A stretch of 64,000 nucleotides of DNA from Olsenella sp. An293 (GCF_002159495.1 NZ_NFIT01000004.1:124001-188000); one strand, 5' to 3'. Shown: positions 1 to 9,306, counted from the first letter of the stretch. A program made the numbers and translations. Notes: generated from the sequence alone by a model not told the origin.

Positions 1-18
1 CGCGCGTCCCGCCTCAGA

Positions 19-24
19 TGTCAA
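19..24 (-). promoter_or_regulatory. Possible -35 hexamer at the window edge
   Basis: TTGACA reads on the - strand here, downstream of the hairpin that closes the rplX transcript. A -10 box 17 bp further on would fall just outside the window. It could be the promoter for the next ribosomal-protein genes (rplE onward in most bacteria). Inference from one hexamer only. The rest of 1-111 shows no recognisable coding sequence. Confidence 0.25.
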
Positions 25-111
25 CAACGGGCCAACCGCCCACCCGTGTCCCAGCCCCAGCCGCCCAACGATCCGCGCCCCATCGGTCGGAAGCGTGTGC
101 CTACAGAGCAG

Positions 112-173
112 AGCCCCCGGTATTCCGGAGAGAAGTTTCACGTAGCGCACTTCTCGTAGGAATACCGGGGGCT
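112..173 (-). terminator. Long hairpin after rplX
   Basis: A perfect 15-bp inverted repeat (112-126 with 159-173, arm AGCCCCCGGTATTCC) encloses a second 7-bp stem (130-136 GAGAAGT with 149-155 ACTTCTC). It starts 26 bp after the rplX stop. There is no clear U tract on the - strand, so it may be a non-canonical terminator or an RNA-processing hairpin. It ends the S10 operon at L24. Confidence 0.6.
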
Positions 174-198
174 CCCCTACTGCGATGAGGTCAAGCTC

Positions 199-516
199 TT
201 AGAACTTGGCGCCGCACTTCTTGCAGACGCGGACCTTCTTGCCCTCGTCGTTGACGTCGTGGCCAACGCGGGTGGGCTTGCCGCAGGTCGGGCAGACGAC
301 CATCACGTTGGAGGCGTCGATGAAGGCCTCCTGCTCGATGATGCCGCCCTGCTGGTTCTGGGCGTTGGGGCGCACGGCCTTCTTGACCACGGCGACGCCC
401 TCGACGAGAACCTTGCCCTCGGCGGGCTTGGCACGGAGGACGGTGCCCTCCTTGCCCTTGTCCTTACCGGAGAGCACGACGACCTTGTCGCCGCTCTTCA
501 CATGCATCTTAGCCAT
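199..516 (-). CDS. rplX: 50S ribosomal protein L24
   Basis: 105 aa. L24 binds 23S rRNA early in large-subunit assembly. The N-terminus carries a KOW motif ([20 protein letters not shown], residues 7-26). The C-terminus has four cysteines in two CxxC pairs (C75/C78 and C98/C101), the zinc-ribbon form of L24. It is the last gene of the operon in this window, 13 bp after rplN. A hairpin follows, where most bacteria continue directly into rplE. Confidence 0.97.
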   Translation of the reverse strand: MAKMHVKSGDKVVVLSGKDKGKEGTVLRAKPAEGKVLVEGVAVVKKAVRPNAQNQQGGIIEQEAFIDASNVMVVCPTCGKPTRVGHDVNDEGKKVRVCKKCGAKF

Positions 517-529
517 TCGTCCTCACTCC

Positions 530-898
530 CTAGAGCGTCTCAGGCGCGAGCGAGACGATCTTCATGTACTTGTGGTCGCGCAGCTCGCGGGCGACGGGCC
601 CGAAGATACGGGTGCCCTTGGGCTCGCCCTCCTTGTTGACGAGAACGCAGGCGTTCTGGTCAAAGCGGATGTAGCTGCCGTCCTTGCGACGGGTCTCCTT
701 GACCGTGCGGACGATGACGCAGCGAACGATGTCGCCCTTCTTCACCTGTCCGCCCGGGGTGGCCTCCTGCACGGCGCCGATGATGACGTCGGCCAGGCCG
801 GCGTAGCGACGCTTGGAGCCACCGAGGACCTTGACGCACTTCACGCGTCGGGCGCCGCTGTTGTCAGCGACGTTGAGCATGGTCTCCATCTGAATCAT
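530..898 (-). CDS. rplN: 50S ribosomal protein L14
   Basis: 122 aa, the usual length. The start [21 protein letters not shown] and the ending ([14 protein letters not shown]) are typical of L14, which sits at the subunit interface and contacts 16S rRNA helix 14. It follows rpsQ after an 80-bp gap that holds a hairpin. ATG start at 898 with an upstream GGAGGA on the - strand. Confidence 0.97.
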   Translation of the reverse strand: MIQMETMLNVADNSGARRVKCVKVLGGSKRRYAGLADVIIGAVQEATPGGQVKKGDIVRCVIVRTVKETRRKDGSYIRFDQNACVLVNKEGEPKGTRIFGPVARELRDHKYMKIVSLAPETL

Positions 899-919
899 TG
901 GTGTTCCTCCGAACGTGTG

Positions 920-958
920 CCCACCCAGAGGTGCGTCCGCACGTGCGACGCACGTGGG
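920..958 (-). other. Hairpin between rpsQ and rplN
   Basis: GTGCGTC (931-937) pairs with GACGCAC (947-953) and outer CCCAC (920-924) pairs with GTGGG (954-958). It lies inside the operon without a U tract, so it may be an RNA-processing or attenuation structure rather than a terminator. Confidence 0.4.
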
Positions 959-978
959 TTAAGGCTCGTCACTGATAC

Positions 979-1242
979 TTACTTGGCGCGCTCGACGATC
1001 TCCACGAGACGCCAACGCTTGGTCTTGGACAGCGGGCGGGTCTCCATGACGGTGACGGTGTCGCCGAGGCCGCACTCGTTCTTCTCGTCATGGGCGTGGA
1101 GCTTCTTCGAGATGGTCATCATCTTGCCGTACTTGGGGTGACGCTTGCGGTAGTCGATCTTGACCGTGATGGACTTGTCGCCGGAGATGGAGACGACAGT
1201 CCCGGTGACGACCTTACGAGCGTTCCTGGTGGTCTCAGCCAT
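979..1242 (-). CDS. rpsQ: 30S ribosomal protein S17
   Basis: 87 aa from the chosen start. S17 is an OB-fold protein binding 16S rRNA helix 11. The core reads [20 protein letters not shown] then [10 protein letters not shown]. Two ATGs lie close together: the first (1248) is only 1 nt from the AGGAG ribosome-binding site, while the second (1242, giving [10 protein letters not shown]) is 7 nt away and is preferred. It follows rpmC by 17 bp. Confidence 0.96.
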   Translation of the reverse strand: MAETTRNARKVVTGTVVSISGDKSITVKIDYRKRHPKYGKMMTISKKLHAHDEKNECGLGDTVTVMETRPLSKTKRWRLVEIVERAK

Positions 1243-1259
1243 AGTCATTCTCCTGCGAT

Positions 1260-1475
1260 CTAGTTCTGCGCAGCGGACTTCTCCGCGGCGATCTGACGGG
1301 CGCGCTGCTCGGTGAGGACGCGCGCGATGTCCTTCTTGACGGTCTTGACGCGAGCCGTGTTGTCGAGCTGGCTCGTGGCCATCTGGAAGCGGAGGTTGAA
1401 GAGCTCAGCGCGGCCCTCCTCCAGCTTCTTGGCGAGCTCGTCGTCGCTCATGGCCTTGATGTCGGTGTACTTCAT
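1260..1475 (-). CDS. rpmC: 50S ribosomal protein L29
   Basis: 71 aa. A small two-helix protein at the peptide-exit tunnel where trigger factor and SRP dock. The start [20 protein letters not shown] and the motif [19 protein letters not shown] are diagnostic. Only 3 bp separate it from the rplP stop, so translation is probably coupled. Confidence 0.96.
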   Translation of the reverse strand: MKYTDIKAMSDDELAKKLEEGRAELFNLRFQMATSQLDNTARVKTVKKDIARVLTEQRARQIAAEKSAAQN

Positions 1476-1478
1476 TGA

Positions 1479-1903
1479 CTATTCCTCCCCGTCCTGCTCG
1501 GTGCGGGTGACGATCTTGCTCTTGATGGGCAGCTTGTGCTGAGCGAGACGGAGGGCCTCACGGGCGACCTCGTCGGAGACGCCGTCGATCTCGAACATGA
1601 TGCGGCCCGGCTTGACAACGGCCACCCACTCCTCGGGGTTGCCCTTGCCGGAGCCCATGCGGGTCTCGGCCGGCTTCTTGGTGATGGGCTTGTCCGGGAA
1701 GATGGTGATCCAGACCTTGCCGCCACGCTTCATGTAACGGGTCATGGCGACACGGCAGGCCTCGATCTGGCGGTTGGTGATCCAGTGAGCCTCGAGGGCC
1801 TGGATGCCGTAGCTGCCAAAGTGCAGCTCGGTGTTGCCCTTGGCGTGGCCCTTCATGGAGCCACGCTGGACCTTGCGGTGAAGAACGCGCTTAGGTGCGA
1901 GCA

Positions 1904-1904
<1 letters not shown>
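1479..1904 (-). CDS. rplP: 50S ribosomal protein L16
   Basis: 141 aa. L16 helps build the A-site region and binds 5S/23S rRNA. The start [20 protein letters not shown] and the block RKGGKVWIRIFPDKP-like (here [16 protein letters not shown]) are diagnostic. The start codon overlaps the rpsC stop by one base (ATGA-type junction), the usual coupling for this pair. Confidence 0.97.
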
Positions 1905-2614
<710 letters not shown>

Positions 2615-2621
2615 GCTTTCC

Positions 2622-2981
2622 CTACGCCTCCTTTCGAGGAGCGACGACGACGGTGATGTGGCTCATGCGCTTGTTGATGCGAGAAGCGGAGCCCTTGGCG
2701 CGCGGACGGATGCGCTTGAGCGTCGGGCCCTCGTCAACGTAGGCGAGCTTGACGACGAGCGTGTCCTCGCGCAGGCCGTTGTTGTTGACGGCGTTGGCGA
2801 TCGCGGAGCGCAGGACCTTGGCGACATCGACGGAGGCCGCGCGGGTCGAGAACTGCAGGACCTCGAGGGCCTTCTCGACGGGGAGGTTGCGGATCAGCGA
2901 GACGACGGCGCGAGCCTTGCGAGGGGCGACGCGGACATACTTGGCCGTCGCGCGGACCTCGTTGGTGTTGTTCTGAGGCAT
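2622..2981 (-). CDS. rplV: 50S ribosomal protein L22
   Basis: 119 aa. L22 extends a beta-hairpin into the peptide exit tunnel. Recognisable blocks are [40 protein letters not shown] and the tip sequence [13 protein letters not shown]. It sits 14 bp after rpsS in the S10 operon. Confidence 0.97.
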   Translation of the reverse strand: MPQNNTNEVRATAKYVRVAPRKARAVVSLIRNLPVEKALEVLQFSTRAASVDVAKVLRSAIANAVNNNGLREDTLVVKLAYVDEGPTLKRIRPRAKGSASRINKRMSHITVVVAPRKEA

Positions 2982-2995
2982 GTTAGCTCCCTACC

Positions 2996-3256
2996 CTACT
3001 TTTCCTTGTGACCACGGAAGGTGCGGGTGGGGGCGAACTCGCCCAGCTTGTGCCCGACCATGGACTCGGTGACGTACACGGGCACGTGCTTGCGGCCGTC
3101 GTGGACGGCGATCGTGTGACCGACCATCTCGGGGAAGATGGTCGAGGAGCGCGACCAGGTCTTGATGACCTCCTTGGTGCCGGCCTCGTTCTGAGCGGCG
3201 ACACGCGCGAGGAGGCGAGTCTCCACGAACGGGCCCTTCTTGAGACTTCTGCTCAT
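2996..3256 (-). CDS. rpsS: 30S ribosomal protein S19
   Basis: 86 aa. S19 binds the head of the 30S subunit with S13. It starts [19 protein letters not shown], and the block [20 protein letters not shown] is typical, with the conserved [16 protein letters not shown] ending. It follows rplB by 30 bp. Confidence 0.97.
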   Translation of the reverse strand: MSRSLKKGPFVETRLLARVAAQNEAGTKEVIKTWSRSSTIFPEMVGHTIAVHDGRKHVPVYVTESMVGHKLGEFAPTRTFRGHKEK

Positions 3257-3286
3257 GCTTTCTATCTCCTACTACTCGTGTTGCGA

Positions 3287-4123
3287 CTACTTGGACTTGC
3301 GGCGACGGATGATCAGGCGGTTGGAGGCCTTCTTCGGGTCGCGCGTCTTGTAACCCTTCGTCGGCTTGCCCCAGGGCGTCACGGACGGACGGCCGGAGGT
3401 GTGGTTCTTGCCCTCGCCGCCGCCGTGCGGGTGATCGACCGGGTTCATGACCGTACCACGAACGGTCGGACGGACGCCCTTCCAGCGGTTGCGGCCGGCC
3501 TTGCCGATCACGATGTTGGAGTGCTCGGCGTTGCCCACCTCGCCGATGGTGGCGCGGCAGGTGAGAAGAACGCGGCGAAGCTCGGAGGAGGGCATGCGCA
3601 GGACGGCGTAGCCGTTGTCCTTGCCCATGAGCTGCACGGAGGTGCCGGCGGCACGAGCCATCGCGGCGCCCTTGCCGGGCTGGAACTCCACGGCGTGAAC
3701 CAGGGTGCCGACGGGGATCTCAGAGAGCGGCATGCAGTTGCCGGGCTTGATGTCGACGTCCTTGGTGCCGGAGTAGACCACGTCACCCACGTGCAGGCCC
3801 TCGGGGCACAGGATGTAGGCCTTGGCGCCGTTGGCGTAGTGGAGCAGCGCGATGCGGGCGGAGCGGTTGGGGTCGTACTCGATCGTGGCGACCTTGGCCG
3901 GCACGTCGTCCATGCGGCGCTTGAAGTCGATCTTGCGGTACTGACGCTTGTTGCCGCCACCCTGGTGACGGGTGGTGATGCGGCCGTTGTTGTTGCGGCC
4001 GGCCTTCTTGGGCAGGGGCTCGAGAAGCGACTTCTCGGGCTTGGTGCAGGTGATCTCGGAGAAGTCCGAGACCGTCTGGAAACGCCTGCCGGCGCTCGTG
4101 GGCTTGAGGTGCTTGACTGCCAT
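3287..4123 (-). CDS. rplB: 50S ribosomal protein L2
   Basis: 278 aa. L2 is needed for subunit joining and peptidyl-transferase activity. It has an OB fold followed by an SH3-like barrel. The conserved C-terminal loop [15 protein letters not shown], near the catalytic centre, is present. The Leu-Leu pairs near 3571 and 4024 are spelled CTT-CTC, as in many genes of this window. A 137-bp gap with a hairpin separates it from rplW upstream. Confidence 0.97.
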   Translation of the reverse strand: MAVKHLKPTSAGRRFQTVSDFSEITCTKPEKSLLEPLPKKAGRNNNGRITTRHQGGGNKRQYRKIDFKRRMDDVPAKVATIEYDPNRSARIALLHYANGAKAYILCPEGLHVGDVVYSGTKDVDIKPGNCMPLSEIPVGTLVHAVEFQPGKGAAMARAAGTSVQLMGKDNGYAVLRMPSSELRRVLLTCRATIGEVGNAEHSNIVIGKAGRNRWKGVRPTVRGTVMNPVDHPHGGGEGKNHTSGRPSVTPWGKPTKGYKTRDPKKASNRLIIRRRKSK

Positions 4124-4224
4124 TGACTCTTTCCCTTCGTTTCCGTTGGCCGTCCCGCTCAGGGAGTGGCGGGCGACACCGGATTACCACGGTACCGCGC
4201 GTATCCATCACACGCGGCATAGAA

Positions 4225-4249
4225 GCCCGGCCCCTTTCGGGGCGCGGGC
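4225..4249 (-). terminator. Terminator-like hairpin inside the S10 operon
   Basis: Between rplW and rplB the - strand transcript can form a GC-rich stem (GCCCGCGCCCC, loop GAAA, GGGGCCGGGC) followed by TTCT. It may cause partial termination or mark a processing site. The same gap (4195-4210) holds TGATGGATACGCGCGG, a weak match to the 15-bp motif seen upstream of three translation promoters. Confidence 0.4.
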
Positions 4250-4260
4250 GGAGTGCCGAG

Positions 4261-4563
4261 CTACTCGGCGGCCTGCTGGCTGCCGAAGATCTCGATCGTC
4301 TCGCCGGCGGCGAGGGTCACCACGGCCTTCTTCCAGGAGCGCGTGGTGCCGGGGTTCTGGTAGCGGACGCGCTTCTTCTTGCCGGAGACGTTCATGGTGT
4401 TGACCTTGACCACGTGCACGTTGAAGAGCTTCTCAACGGCGGCGGCGATCTCCTCCTTGGGGGCGTTCTTGGCCACCTCGAAGGTGTACTTGCCCTGCTC
4501 CATGAGGTCGAAGGAACGCTCGGAGACGATCGGGCGGATGATCACGTTGTAGACGGAGTTCAT
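4261..4563 (-). CDS. rplW: 50S ribosomal protein L23
   Basis: 100 aa. L23 lies at the exit tunnel and is the main docking site for trigger factor. The blocks IIRPIVSERSFDLMEQGKYTFEV and FNVHVVKVNTMNVSGKKKR are diagnostic. Its start overlaps the rplD stop by one base, indicating coupled translation. Confidence 0.97.
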   Translation of the reverse strand: MNSVYNVIIRPIVSERSFDLMEQGKYTFEVAKNAPKEEIAAAVEKLFNVHVVKVNTMNVSGKKKRVRYQNPGTTRSWKKAVVTLAAGETIEIFGSQQAAE

Positions 4564-5189
4564 TATGCGAGCACCTCCCCGAGCTGCTTGGCGATGTCGG
4601 CGGTCATGACGAGCGCGCCGTTGTCGATGAGGTTGCGGGTGTTGGCCTCGGAGACGCCGATAACGTTCACCTTCTGGAGGTTGCGGAAGGAGAGGTAGGC
4701 GTTGACGTCATCGTCGGAGACGACGACGGTCACGCGCTTCTCGGCGATGCCGAGGGCGGCGAGAAGGGCCACGGCCTGCTTGGTCGAGGGCTTCTCGAAG
4801 GAGAGGCTGTCGACGAGGACGAGCTCGCCGTCGGCGACCTTGCCGGAGAGCACGGAGCGCATGGCCAGCTTGACCATCTTGCTGTTGATGCGCTTGGCGT
4901 GGCTGCGCGGGGTGGGCCCGAAGATCACGCCGCCGCCGGTCCACTGACCAGCGCGGATGGAGCCCTGGCGAGCGCGGCCGGTGCCCTTCTGACGATAGGG
5001 CTTGACGCCGCCGCCGGAGACCTCGTGGCGGTTCTTCACGGAGTGGGTGCCCTGACGAGCGCAGCTCTCGATGGCAACCACGGCCTGGTGAATAACGGGG
5101 ATGTTCGGCTCGATGCCGAAGACGCCGTCGGCGAGCTCGGCCTCGGCGACCTGAGCCCCCTCGACGTTCTTGATTGCGTACTTGGACAT
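4563..5189 (-). CDS. rplD: 50S ribosomal protein L4
   Basis: 208 aa. L4 reaches into the exit tunnel and in some bacteria represses its own operon. The long tunnel loop with KPYRQKGTGRARQGSIRAGQ (about residues 60-80) and the block FGPTPRSHAKRINSKM are clear. It follows rplC by 37 bp. Confidence 0.97.
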   Translation of the reverse strand: MSKYAIKNVEGAQVAEAELADGVFGIEPNIPVIHQAVVAIESCARQGTHSVKNRHEVSGGGVKPYRQKGTGRARQGSIRAGQWTGGGVIFGPTPRSHAKRINSKMVKLAMRSVLSGKVADGELVLVDSLSFEKPSTKQAVALLAALGIAEKRVTVVVSDDDVNAYLSFRNLQKVNVIGVSEANTRNLIDNGALVMTADIAKQLGEVLA

Positions 5190-5226
5190 TCTGTCCTCCT
5201 TGTTAGCCTAAGAGTTTTCCTGGCAC

Positions 5227-5847
5227 TTAGGCCATGCGGATCTGGACGAGAGCGTTCTTGCCGCCGGGGACAGCGCCCTTGACGAGCATGAGGTTCTGCT
5301 CGGCGTCGATGCGGACGAGCTTGAGGTTCTTGACCGTCACGCGAGCGTCGCCCATGTGGCCGTACATGTGCAGGCCCTTGCGGACGCGCGCGGGGTAGGC
5401 GCACTGGCCGATGGAACCCGGGCGGCGCTGGTTGCGGGAGCCGTGGGTCATGGGGCCACGGGAGAAGTTCCAGCGCTTGACGGTGCCCTGGAAGCCCTTG
5501 CCCTTGGAGGTGCCGATGACGTCGACGGCCTTGACGTCGGCGAAGTCAGCGACGGTCACGACGTCGCCGGTCTTGTGCTCCTCGCCGTTCTCGACGCGGA
5601 CCTCGCGCAGGTAGCGCATCGGCTCGACGCCGGCGGCCTTGAAGTGGCCGGCCATGGGCTTGTTGACGTGCTTGGCGGAGATGTCTCCGAAGCCGATCTG
5701 GACGGCGTCGTAGCCGTCGGTCGCCTTCGTCTTGACCTGCGAGACAGTGCAGGGGCCAGCCTGGATGACGGTGACGGGCACGACGTTGTCGTTCTCGTCC
5801 CAGATCTGCGTCATCCCAAGCTTGCGGCCAAGGATCATGCTGACCAT
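5227..5847 (-). CDS. rplC: 50S ribosomal protein L3
   Basis: 206 aa. L3 starts large-subunit assembly and contacts the peptidyl-transferase centre. The start MVSMILGRKLGMTQIW and the conserved loop SRGPMTHGSRNQRRPGSIGQ (about residues 128-148) identify it. ATG at 5847 follows AGGAAAG. It is the first gene of this transcript, about 130 nt behind its promoter. rpsJ, which normally precedes it, lies about 3.7 kb away in the str operon. Confidence 0.97.
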   Translation of the reverse strand: MVSMILGRKLGMTQIWDENDNVVPVTVIQAGPCTVSQVKTKATDGYDAVQIGFGDISAKHVNKPMAGHFKAAGVEPMRYLREVRVENGEEHKTGDVVTVADFADVKAVDVIGTSKGKGFQGTVKRWNFSRGPMTHGSRNQRRPGSIGQCAYPARVRKGLHMYGHMGDARVTVKNLKLVRIDAEQNLMLVKGAVPGGKNALVQIRMA

Positions 5848-5882
5848 GCTCTTTCCTAACCCTCAGTGGTCATGGGCTATTT

Positions 5883-5901
5883 CGGACGCCCCTTGCGTCC
5901 G
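5883..5901 (-). promoter_or_regulatory. Leader hairpin upstream of rplC
   Basis: CGGACGC (5883-5889) pairs with GCGTCCG (5895-5901) in the roughly 120-nt untranslated leader of the rplC operon. In E. coli the S10 leader is the target of L4 autoregulation. A similar role here is only inference. Confidence 0.35.
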
Positions 5902-5975
5902 TCCCCAGAGGACCACGTCCTGTATCTGCTGCTCCGTGGGCACGGCATAGCTGTCCCCATTAGCGCAGCCTGTCT

Positions 5976-6004
5976 AGTCTACACGCGCATACGCGAATTC
6001 ACAA
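5976..6004 (-). promoter_or_regulatory. Promoter of the rplC (S10) operon
   Basis: On the - strand a -35-like TTGTGA and a -10 TAGACT are separated by exactly 17 bp. Transcription would begin near 5968, giving a leader of about 120 nt before rplC. The 15-bp GCCGGGCGTATCCAT motif lies 52 bp upstream. Confidence 0.6.
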
Positions 6005-6056
6005 TGTCTACGCAAAAGTTTTGTGGCGTCTGAGCTGGGGCTCGACTTTCCGCGGC

Positions 6057-6071
6057 GCCGGGCGTATCCAT
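6057..6071 (-). promoter_or_regulatory. 15-bp upstream motif, copy 1
   Basis: GCCGGGCGTATCCAT on the + strand (ATGGATACGCCCGGC on -). The same 15 bp recur at 12987 and 38625, each upstream of a promoter serving translation genes in the same orientation. Function unknown; an activator or architectural site is possible. Confidence 0.6.
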
Positions 6072-6118
6072 TCCCGAGGCGAGGCTCTTCTCCTGGGCCG
6101 TCTCGCTTCTCTGTCCCT

Positions 6119-6400
6119 GCATCGAGTGCGGTCCGGGCCGCACTCGTTCGCCGCACTCGATGCCGTCCCGCGAGAGGGTGGGCGCACTTGAGGGGCCGAC
6201 CGCCCAAAAACGGCCGCACTTCTCGACCGCACTCATGAGTGCGGCCGCACTTCTCTGCAACACCCGAGACGCGGCCCGCACTTCTCAGCCCCCGCATCGA
6301 GTGCGGTCCGGGCTGCACTCGTTCGCCGCACTCGATGCCGTCCCGCGAGAGAGTGGGCGCACTTGAGGGGCCGACCGCCCAAAAACGGCCGCACTTCTCG
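6119..6400. repeat. 107-bp direct duplication rich in GCACTTCTCG
   Basis: Positions 6119-6225 and 6294-6400 are 107-bp direct repeats differing at two bases. Each contains GCATCGAGTGCG and CGCACTCGATGC, which can pair, then CGCCCAAAAACGGCCGCACT and TTCTCG. Between the copies lies the palindrome GCACTCATGAGTGC (6229-6242). Related sequence occurs at 32588-32815, 47341-47640 and 49110-49190. No coding sequence was recognised here. Confidence 0.85.
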
Positions 6401-6434
6401 GCGTGACAATTTAACCTGTCCTAATTGTCACGCC
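6400..6434 (-). repeat. 27-nt hairpin element, copy E, at the phosphatase stop
   Basis: Core TGACAATTTAACCTGTCC then TAATTGTCA (6404-6430). Flanking GGCG/CGCC extends the stem to 12 bp. The element supplies the last codons and TAG stop of the phosphatase gene on the - strand. One of six related copies in the window. Confidence 0.8.
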
Positions 6435-7032
6435 GCTGGTTCACGATCTGCTCGCACGCAAATGCGCGCGTCGCGGAGTCGAACTCGTAGACCAGAACGC
6501 AGCAGTTGCCGAGGTGGACGTCCTGCGGGCAGCGCGCGAGCGGCTCCCAGGCGCGCTTGAACTGAAGCGTTGCCGAGCCGTGGCTCACCGCGAGCACCGT
6601 TTGCGCACGCGAGGAGAGCATGAGCCCGGTTATCGCGCCCACGATGCGCTCCCGCAGCGCGGCGCTCCCCTCCCCACCGTACGGCACGAGCGCCTCGCCG
6701 GGATCCCAGAGCTCGGCGGGGACGTCGGCAGCAGGGCCGCTCTCAAAGGGGCCGTAGCTCCGCTCGATCAAGCCGTCGACAGGCTCCACTTCCGGCGCGG
6801 GCAGCCCGGCCGCCGCCAGCTCCTCGCGCACAATCTCCGCTGTGGCGAGCGCACGCCCGAGCGGGGACGAGAAGATCCTCCCAAGGCGCGGCCCCTGCGC
6901 GGCGAGCCACGCCCCCGCAGCGTGGGCCTGGGCGACCCCGAGCTCGGTGAGCGGCGAGTCGCAGTGGCCCTGCACGCGGCGCTGCAGGTTGAACTCGGTC
7001 TGACCGTGCCGCAAGATGTAGAGACGCGGCAT
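6421..7032 (-). CDS. Histidine phosphatase family protein (phosphoglycerate-mutase-like)
   Basis: 203 aa. The N-terminal LYILRHGQTEFN carries the catalytic RHG of the histidine phosphatase superfamily. The conserved second histidine is in VLAVSHGSA (about residue 155), and SSPLGRALATAEIV is the usual phosphate-pocket region. Members dephosphorylate small metabolites or act as cofactor-dependent phosphoglycerate mutases; the substrate cannot be read from sequence. It begins one base after the thrH stop, so the two are probably coupled. The last codons come from a repeated hairpin element. Confidence 0.85.
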   Translation of the reverse strand: MPRLYILRHGQTEFNLQRRVQGHCDSPLTELGVAQAHAAGAWLAAQGPRLGRIFSSPLGRALATAEIVREELAAAGLPAPEVEPVDGLIERSYGPFESGPAADVPAELWDPGEALVPYGGEGSAALRERIVGAITGLMLSSRAQTVLAVSHGSATLQFKRAWEPLARCPQDVHLGNCCVLVYEFDSATRAFACEQIVNQRRDN

Positions 7033-7033
7033 G

Positions 7034-7633
7034 CTAGAGGGCCTCCGTGATGGCGGCGAGCAGCTCGTCGTAGGACTCGAGCGCCGGAAGGTCGGGGTTG
7101 GCCTCCTGGATCGCTACCGTGCTCCTAAAGAGGAAGCCCGCCTTGCTTGCGCGGATCATGGCAAGGTCGTTGAAGGAGTCGCCCGCAGCGATGGTCTCAT
7201 AGCCGCAGGACTGGAGCGCGCGGACGGTCGTGAGCTTGGAGTTCTCGCAGCGCATGACGTGACGGACGATCTCGCCGGACGGCGCCACCTCGAGCGAGTT
7301 GCACATCAGCGTGGGCCAGCCGAGCTTGCCCATGAGGGGGCGCGCAAACTCCTCGAACGTGTCGGAGAGAATGACGACCTGCGTGCGCTCGCGCAGCGCG
7401 TCGAGAAACGCGCGCGCCCCGGGCAGCGGGTCGATGCGGGAGATGACGTCCTGGATCTGGCGCAGGCCAAGGCCGTGCTCGCGCAGGACGCCCAGACGAA
7501 ACGCCATGAGCTTGTCGTAGTCCGGCTCGTCGCGCGTGGTGCAGCGCAGCTCGGGGATGCCCGACTCGTCAGCGAACGCGATCCAGATCTCCGGCACCAG
7601 CACGCCCTCAAGGTCCAGGCACACTATGTTCAT
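7034..7633 (-). CDS. thrH: ThrH-like phosphoserine phosphatase / homoserine phosphotransferase
   Basis: 199 aa, HAD superfamily. MNIVCLDLEGVLVPEIWIAF matches ThrH closely, with the catalytic DxE (D7, E9). Later motifs are VVILSDTFEEFARPLM and AAGDSFNDLAM, the third and fourth HAD signatures. In Pseudomonas ThrH hydrolyses phosphoserine and moves the phosphate to homoserine, linking serine and threonine synthesis. ATG at 7633 behind GGAGGG. It is first in a two-gene transcript with the histidine phosphatase. Confidence 0.88.
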   Translation of the reverse strand: MNIVCLDLEGVLVPEIWIAFADESGIPELRCTTRDEPDYDKLMAFRLGVLREHGLGLRQIQDVISRIDPLPGARAFLDALRERTQVVILSDTFEEFARPLMGKLGWPTLMCNSLEVAPSGEIVRHVMRCENSKLTTVRALQSCGYETIAAGDSFNDLAMIRASKAGFLFRSTVAIQEANPDLPALESYDELLAAITEAL

Positions 7634-7666
7634 AAGACACCCTCCAACGACGCCGTTCTTCTCGCC

Positions 7667-7696
7667 ATACTAGCGTGCGGGAATAGCGCAATGCAA
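7667..7696 (-). promoter_or_regulatory. Promoter of thrH and the phosphatase
   Basis: TTGCAT (7691-7696) and TAGTAT (7667-7672) on the - strand with an 18-bp spacer, about 30 bp upstream of the thrH start. Confidence 0.5.
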
Positions 7697-7779
7697 CGCA
7701 AGCTGTGGCATGGCACCACCCGTGAAACAATCGTCGCGCCCAGACGAAGCACGCCGGTCTCTTTGGAAGACGGGGATCT

Positions 7780-9306
7780 CTAGATCGGATTGAAGGAGCC
7801 GCCATTGGCGCTGGAGTTCATGTCCAGACTTTCCGCATAGGACCGCATCTCGGCGTACTGCTCACGCTGTAGGGAGCTGCCGCTATCGTACTGAAGGTCG
7901 GTCGCCAGGTAGACGACGTACTTCTTGTCCTCGCTCAGGCCCGCGACGAAGGAGGCGGGGATGTCCGCGTAGGCATTGTCCCCCCAGTCGAACGCCTCGA
8001 GCGTGAAGACCCTCCCGCCGTAGCCCGCCTCCAGAGCCTTCGAGTAGCTAAAGACGAGGGTGGTGGAGTCGACGGCCTCGATGTGCCACAGACCATCCTC
8101 GACCTGGCTTCGAGGCATATAGAGGTTAAAGTGGTCAGTGGAGAGAAGCGCGAGGCCGTCTGTGAGGCGAAGCGTAATGTTCGAGGCAATGTCATAACCG
8201 GCGGTCGAACCCGCCCCATCAGAGTCGTCGTGAGATGTGGACGCATCCGAGCCGTAGGAGGAGCCCGACGAGGCTCCCGCGCTCTTCTCAGCGTCGCCAT
8301 CAAGCAGCTCGTCTGCCTCGAAGTCCTCGTACTCAAGGCTCTGAGCGTCGGTCACCCGAATCTCATCCCCGAGAATGGTGTAGTAGTTGAGGCCGTCACG
8401 CACCCTTCCGTAGGGCTTGCCTCGGAACAGGCAGTGGTCCACCTCCTCATCCCCCGCTGCATCGGCGTCAAAAACATGACGATAGGGCTTCTCGTTGGAT
8501 GCCTCGTAGAGCACGCCCCCATCGTAGATGACCACGTCGACCGTGTCCCGTATCTCCCGCTCGAGCCCCACGTCCTCGAGGGCGTCCTCGCCTGCCCGCA
8601 GCACCAGCAGCTTGTCTGAGACCAAATACACGTCATCGCCCTCCGCGAGGAGCAGCGACTCATCGTAGCGATCGCGCGCCTCCTCTACGATGACCGCCTC
8701 GGTACCGTCGAGACCGCACCTCAAGAGGGCACCGTCCTCGCCGAGCACGACAAGCGAGCCATCGGCAACGACGTAGTCCCAGACGCCGCTCATCAGCCCC
8801 TCTTCGTCGCCGCCGTCGACGGGCGCACCGTACAAATCGCCCTCCACGAGATAGATGATCCCCTGGGACGTCACCCAAAAGTCCTCAATGCCGCCCTGCG
8901 CAACAAGAAGCTCCGCATCCTCCGCATCATCCCTGGCGTCCATGCGGTAGATGCCGCCGTCCGTGGAAACGTACAGAACGCCGTCGAGCGCAGCGAGGCG
9001 ACGGACGTCGTCATCAAAGGCGCCGGCGTCCTCAAGCTCCTCGAGCCCGCCGTTACGCGCGATCGAAGCCACCCGGAGCCCCTCGTCCTCTCCCCAGAAA
9101 AGGTAGTCATCGACGAACTCGACATAGGCAGATGCGCGGCCCTCGACCTCGGGGGCCTCATCGGAGACCTCCGCAGCCTCCTTGGACGACGCGTCCGACA
9201 CGGCCTGCCCGCTGCATCCCGCAAGCCCCACAACAAGCCCGGCGCCAAGAAGGGCGCACAGCGCGAGAAGGACAAACGCGGCGTTCGGCCTAGTCGGACG
9301 TCTCAT
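7780..9306 (-). CDS. Secreted lipoprotein with repeated read-out-like strands (unknown function)
   Basis: 508 aa from ATG 9306; an in-frame GTG at 9321 would add five residues. The N-terminus is a lipoprotein signal peptide: basic RRPTRPN, a hydrophobic core, then lipobox GLAGC, so the mature protein should be anchored to the outer membrane leaflet by its cysteine. Residues about 40-330 repeat short strands (GGIYRMDA, GIIYLVEGDLY, DVYLVSDKL) resembling DUF5050-type beta-propellers. An acidic Ser/Gly linker precedes a C-terminal domain of about 150 aa. It stands alone between thrH and rpsJ and shows no catalytic motif. Confidence 0.75.
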   Translation of the reverse strand: MRRPTRPNAAFVLLALCALLGAGLVVGLAGCSGQAVSDASSKEAAEVSDEAPEVEGRASAYVEFVDDYLFWGEDEGLRVASIARNGGLEELEDAGAFDDDVRRLAALDGVLYVSTDGGIYRMDARDDAEDAELLVAQGGIEDFWVTSQGIIYLVEGDLYGAPVDGGDEEGLMSGVWDYVVADGSLVVLGEDGALLRCGLDGTEAVIVEEARDRYDESLLLAEGDDVYLVSDKLLVLRAGEDALEDVGLEREIRDTVDVVIYDGGVLYEASNEKPYRHVFDADAAGDEEVDHCLFRGKPYGRVRDGLNYYTILGDEIRVTDAQSLEYEDFEADELLDGDAEKSAGASSGSSYGSDASTSHDDSDGAGSTAGYDIASNITLRLTDGLALLSTDHFNLYMPRSQVEDGLWHIEAVDSTTLVFSYSKALEAGYGGRVFTLEAFDWGDNAYADIPASFVAGLSEDKKYVVYLATDLQYDSGSSLQREQYAEMRSYAESLDMNSSANGGSFNPI

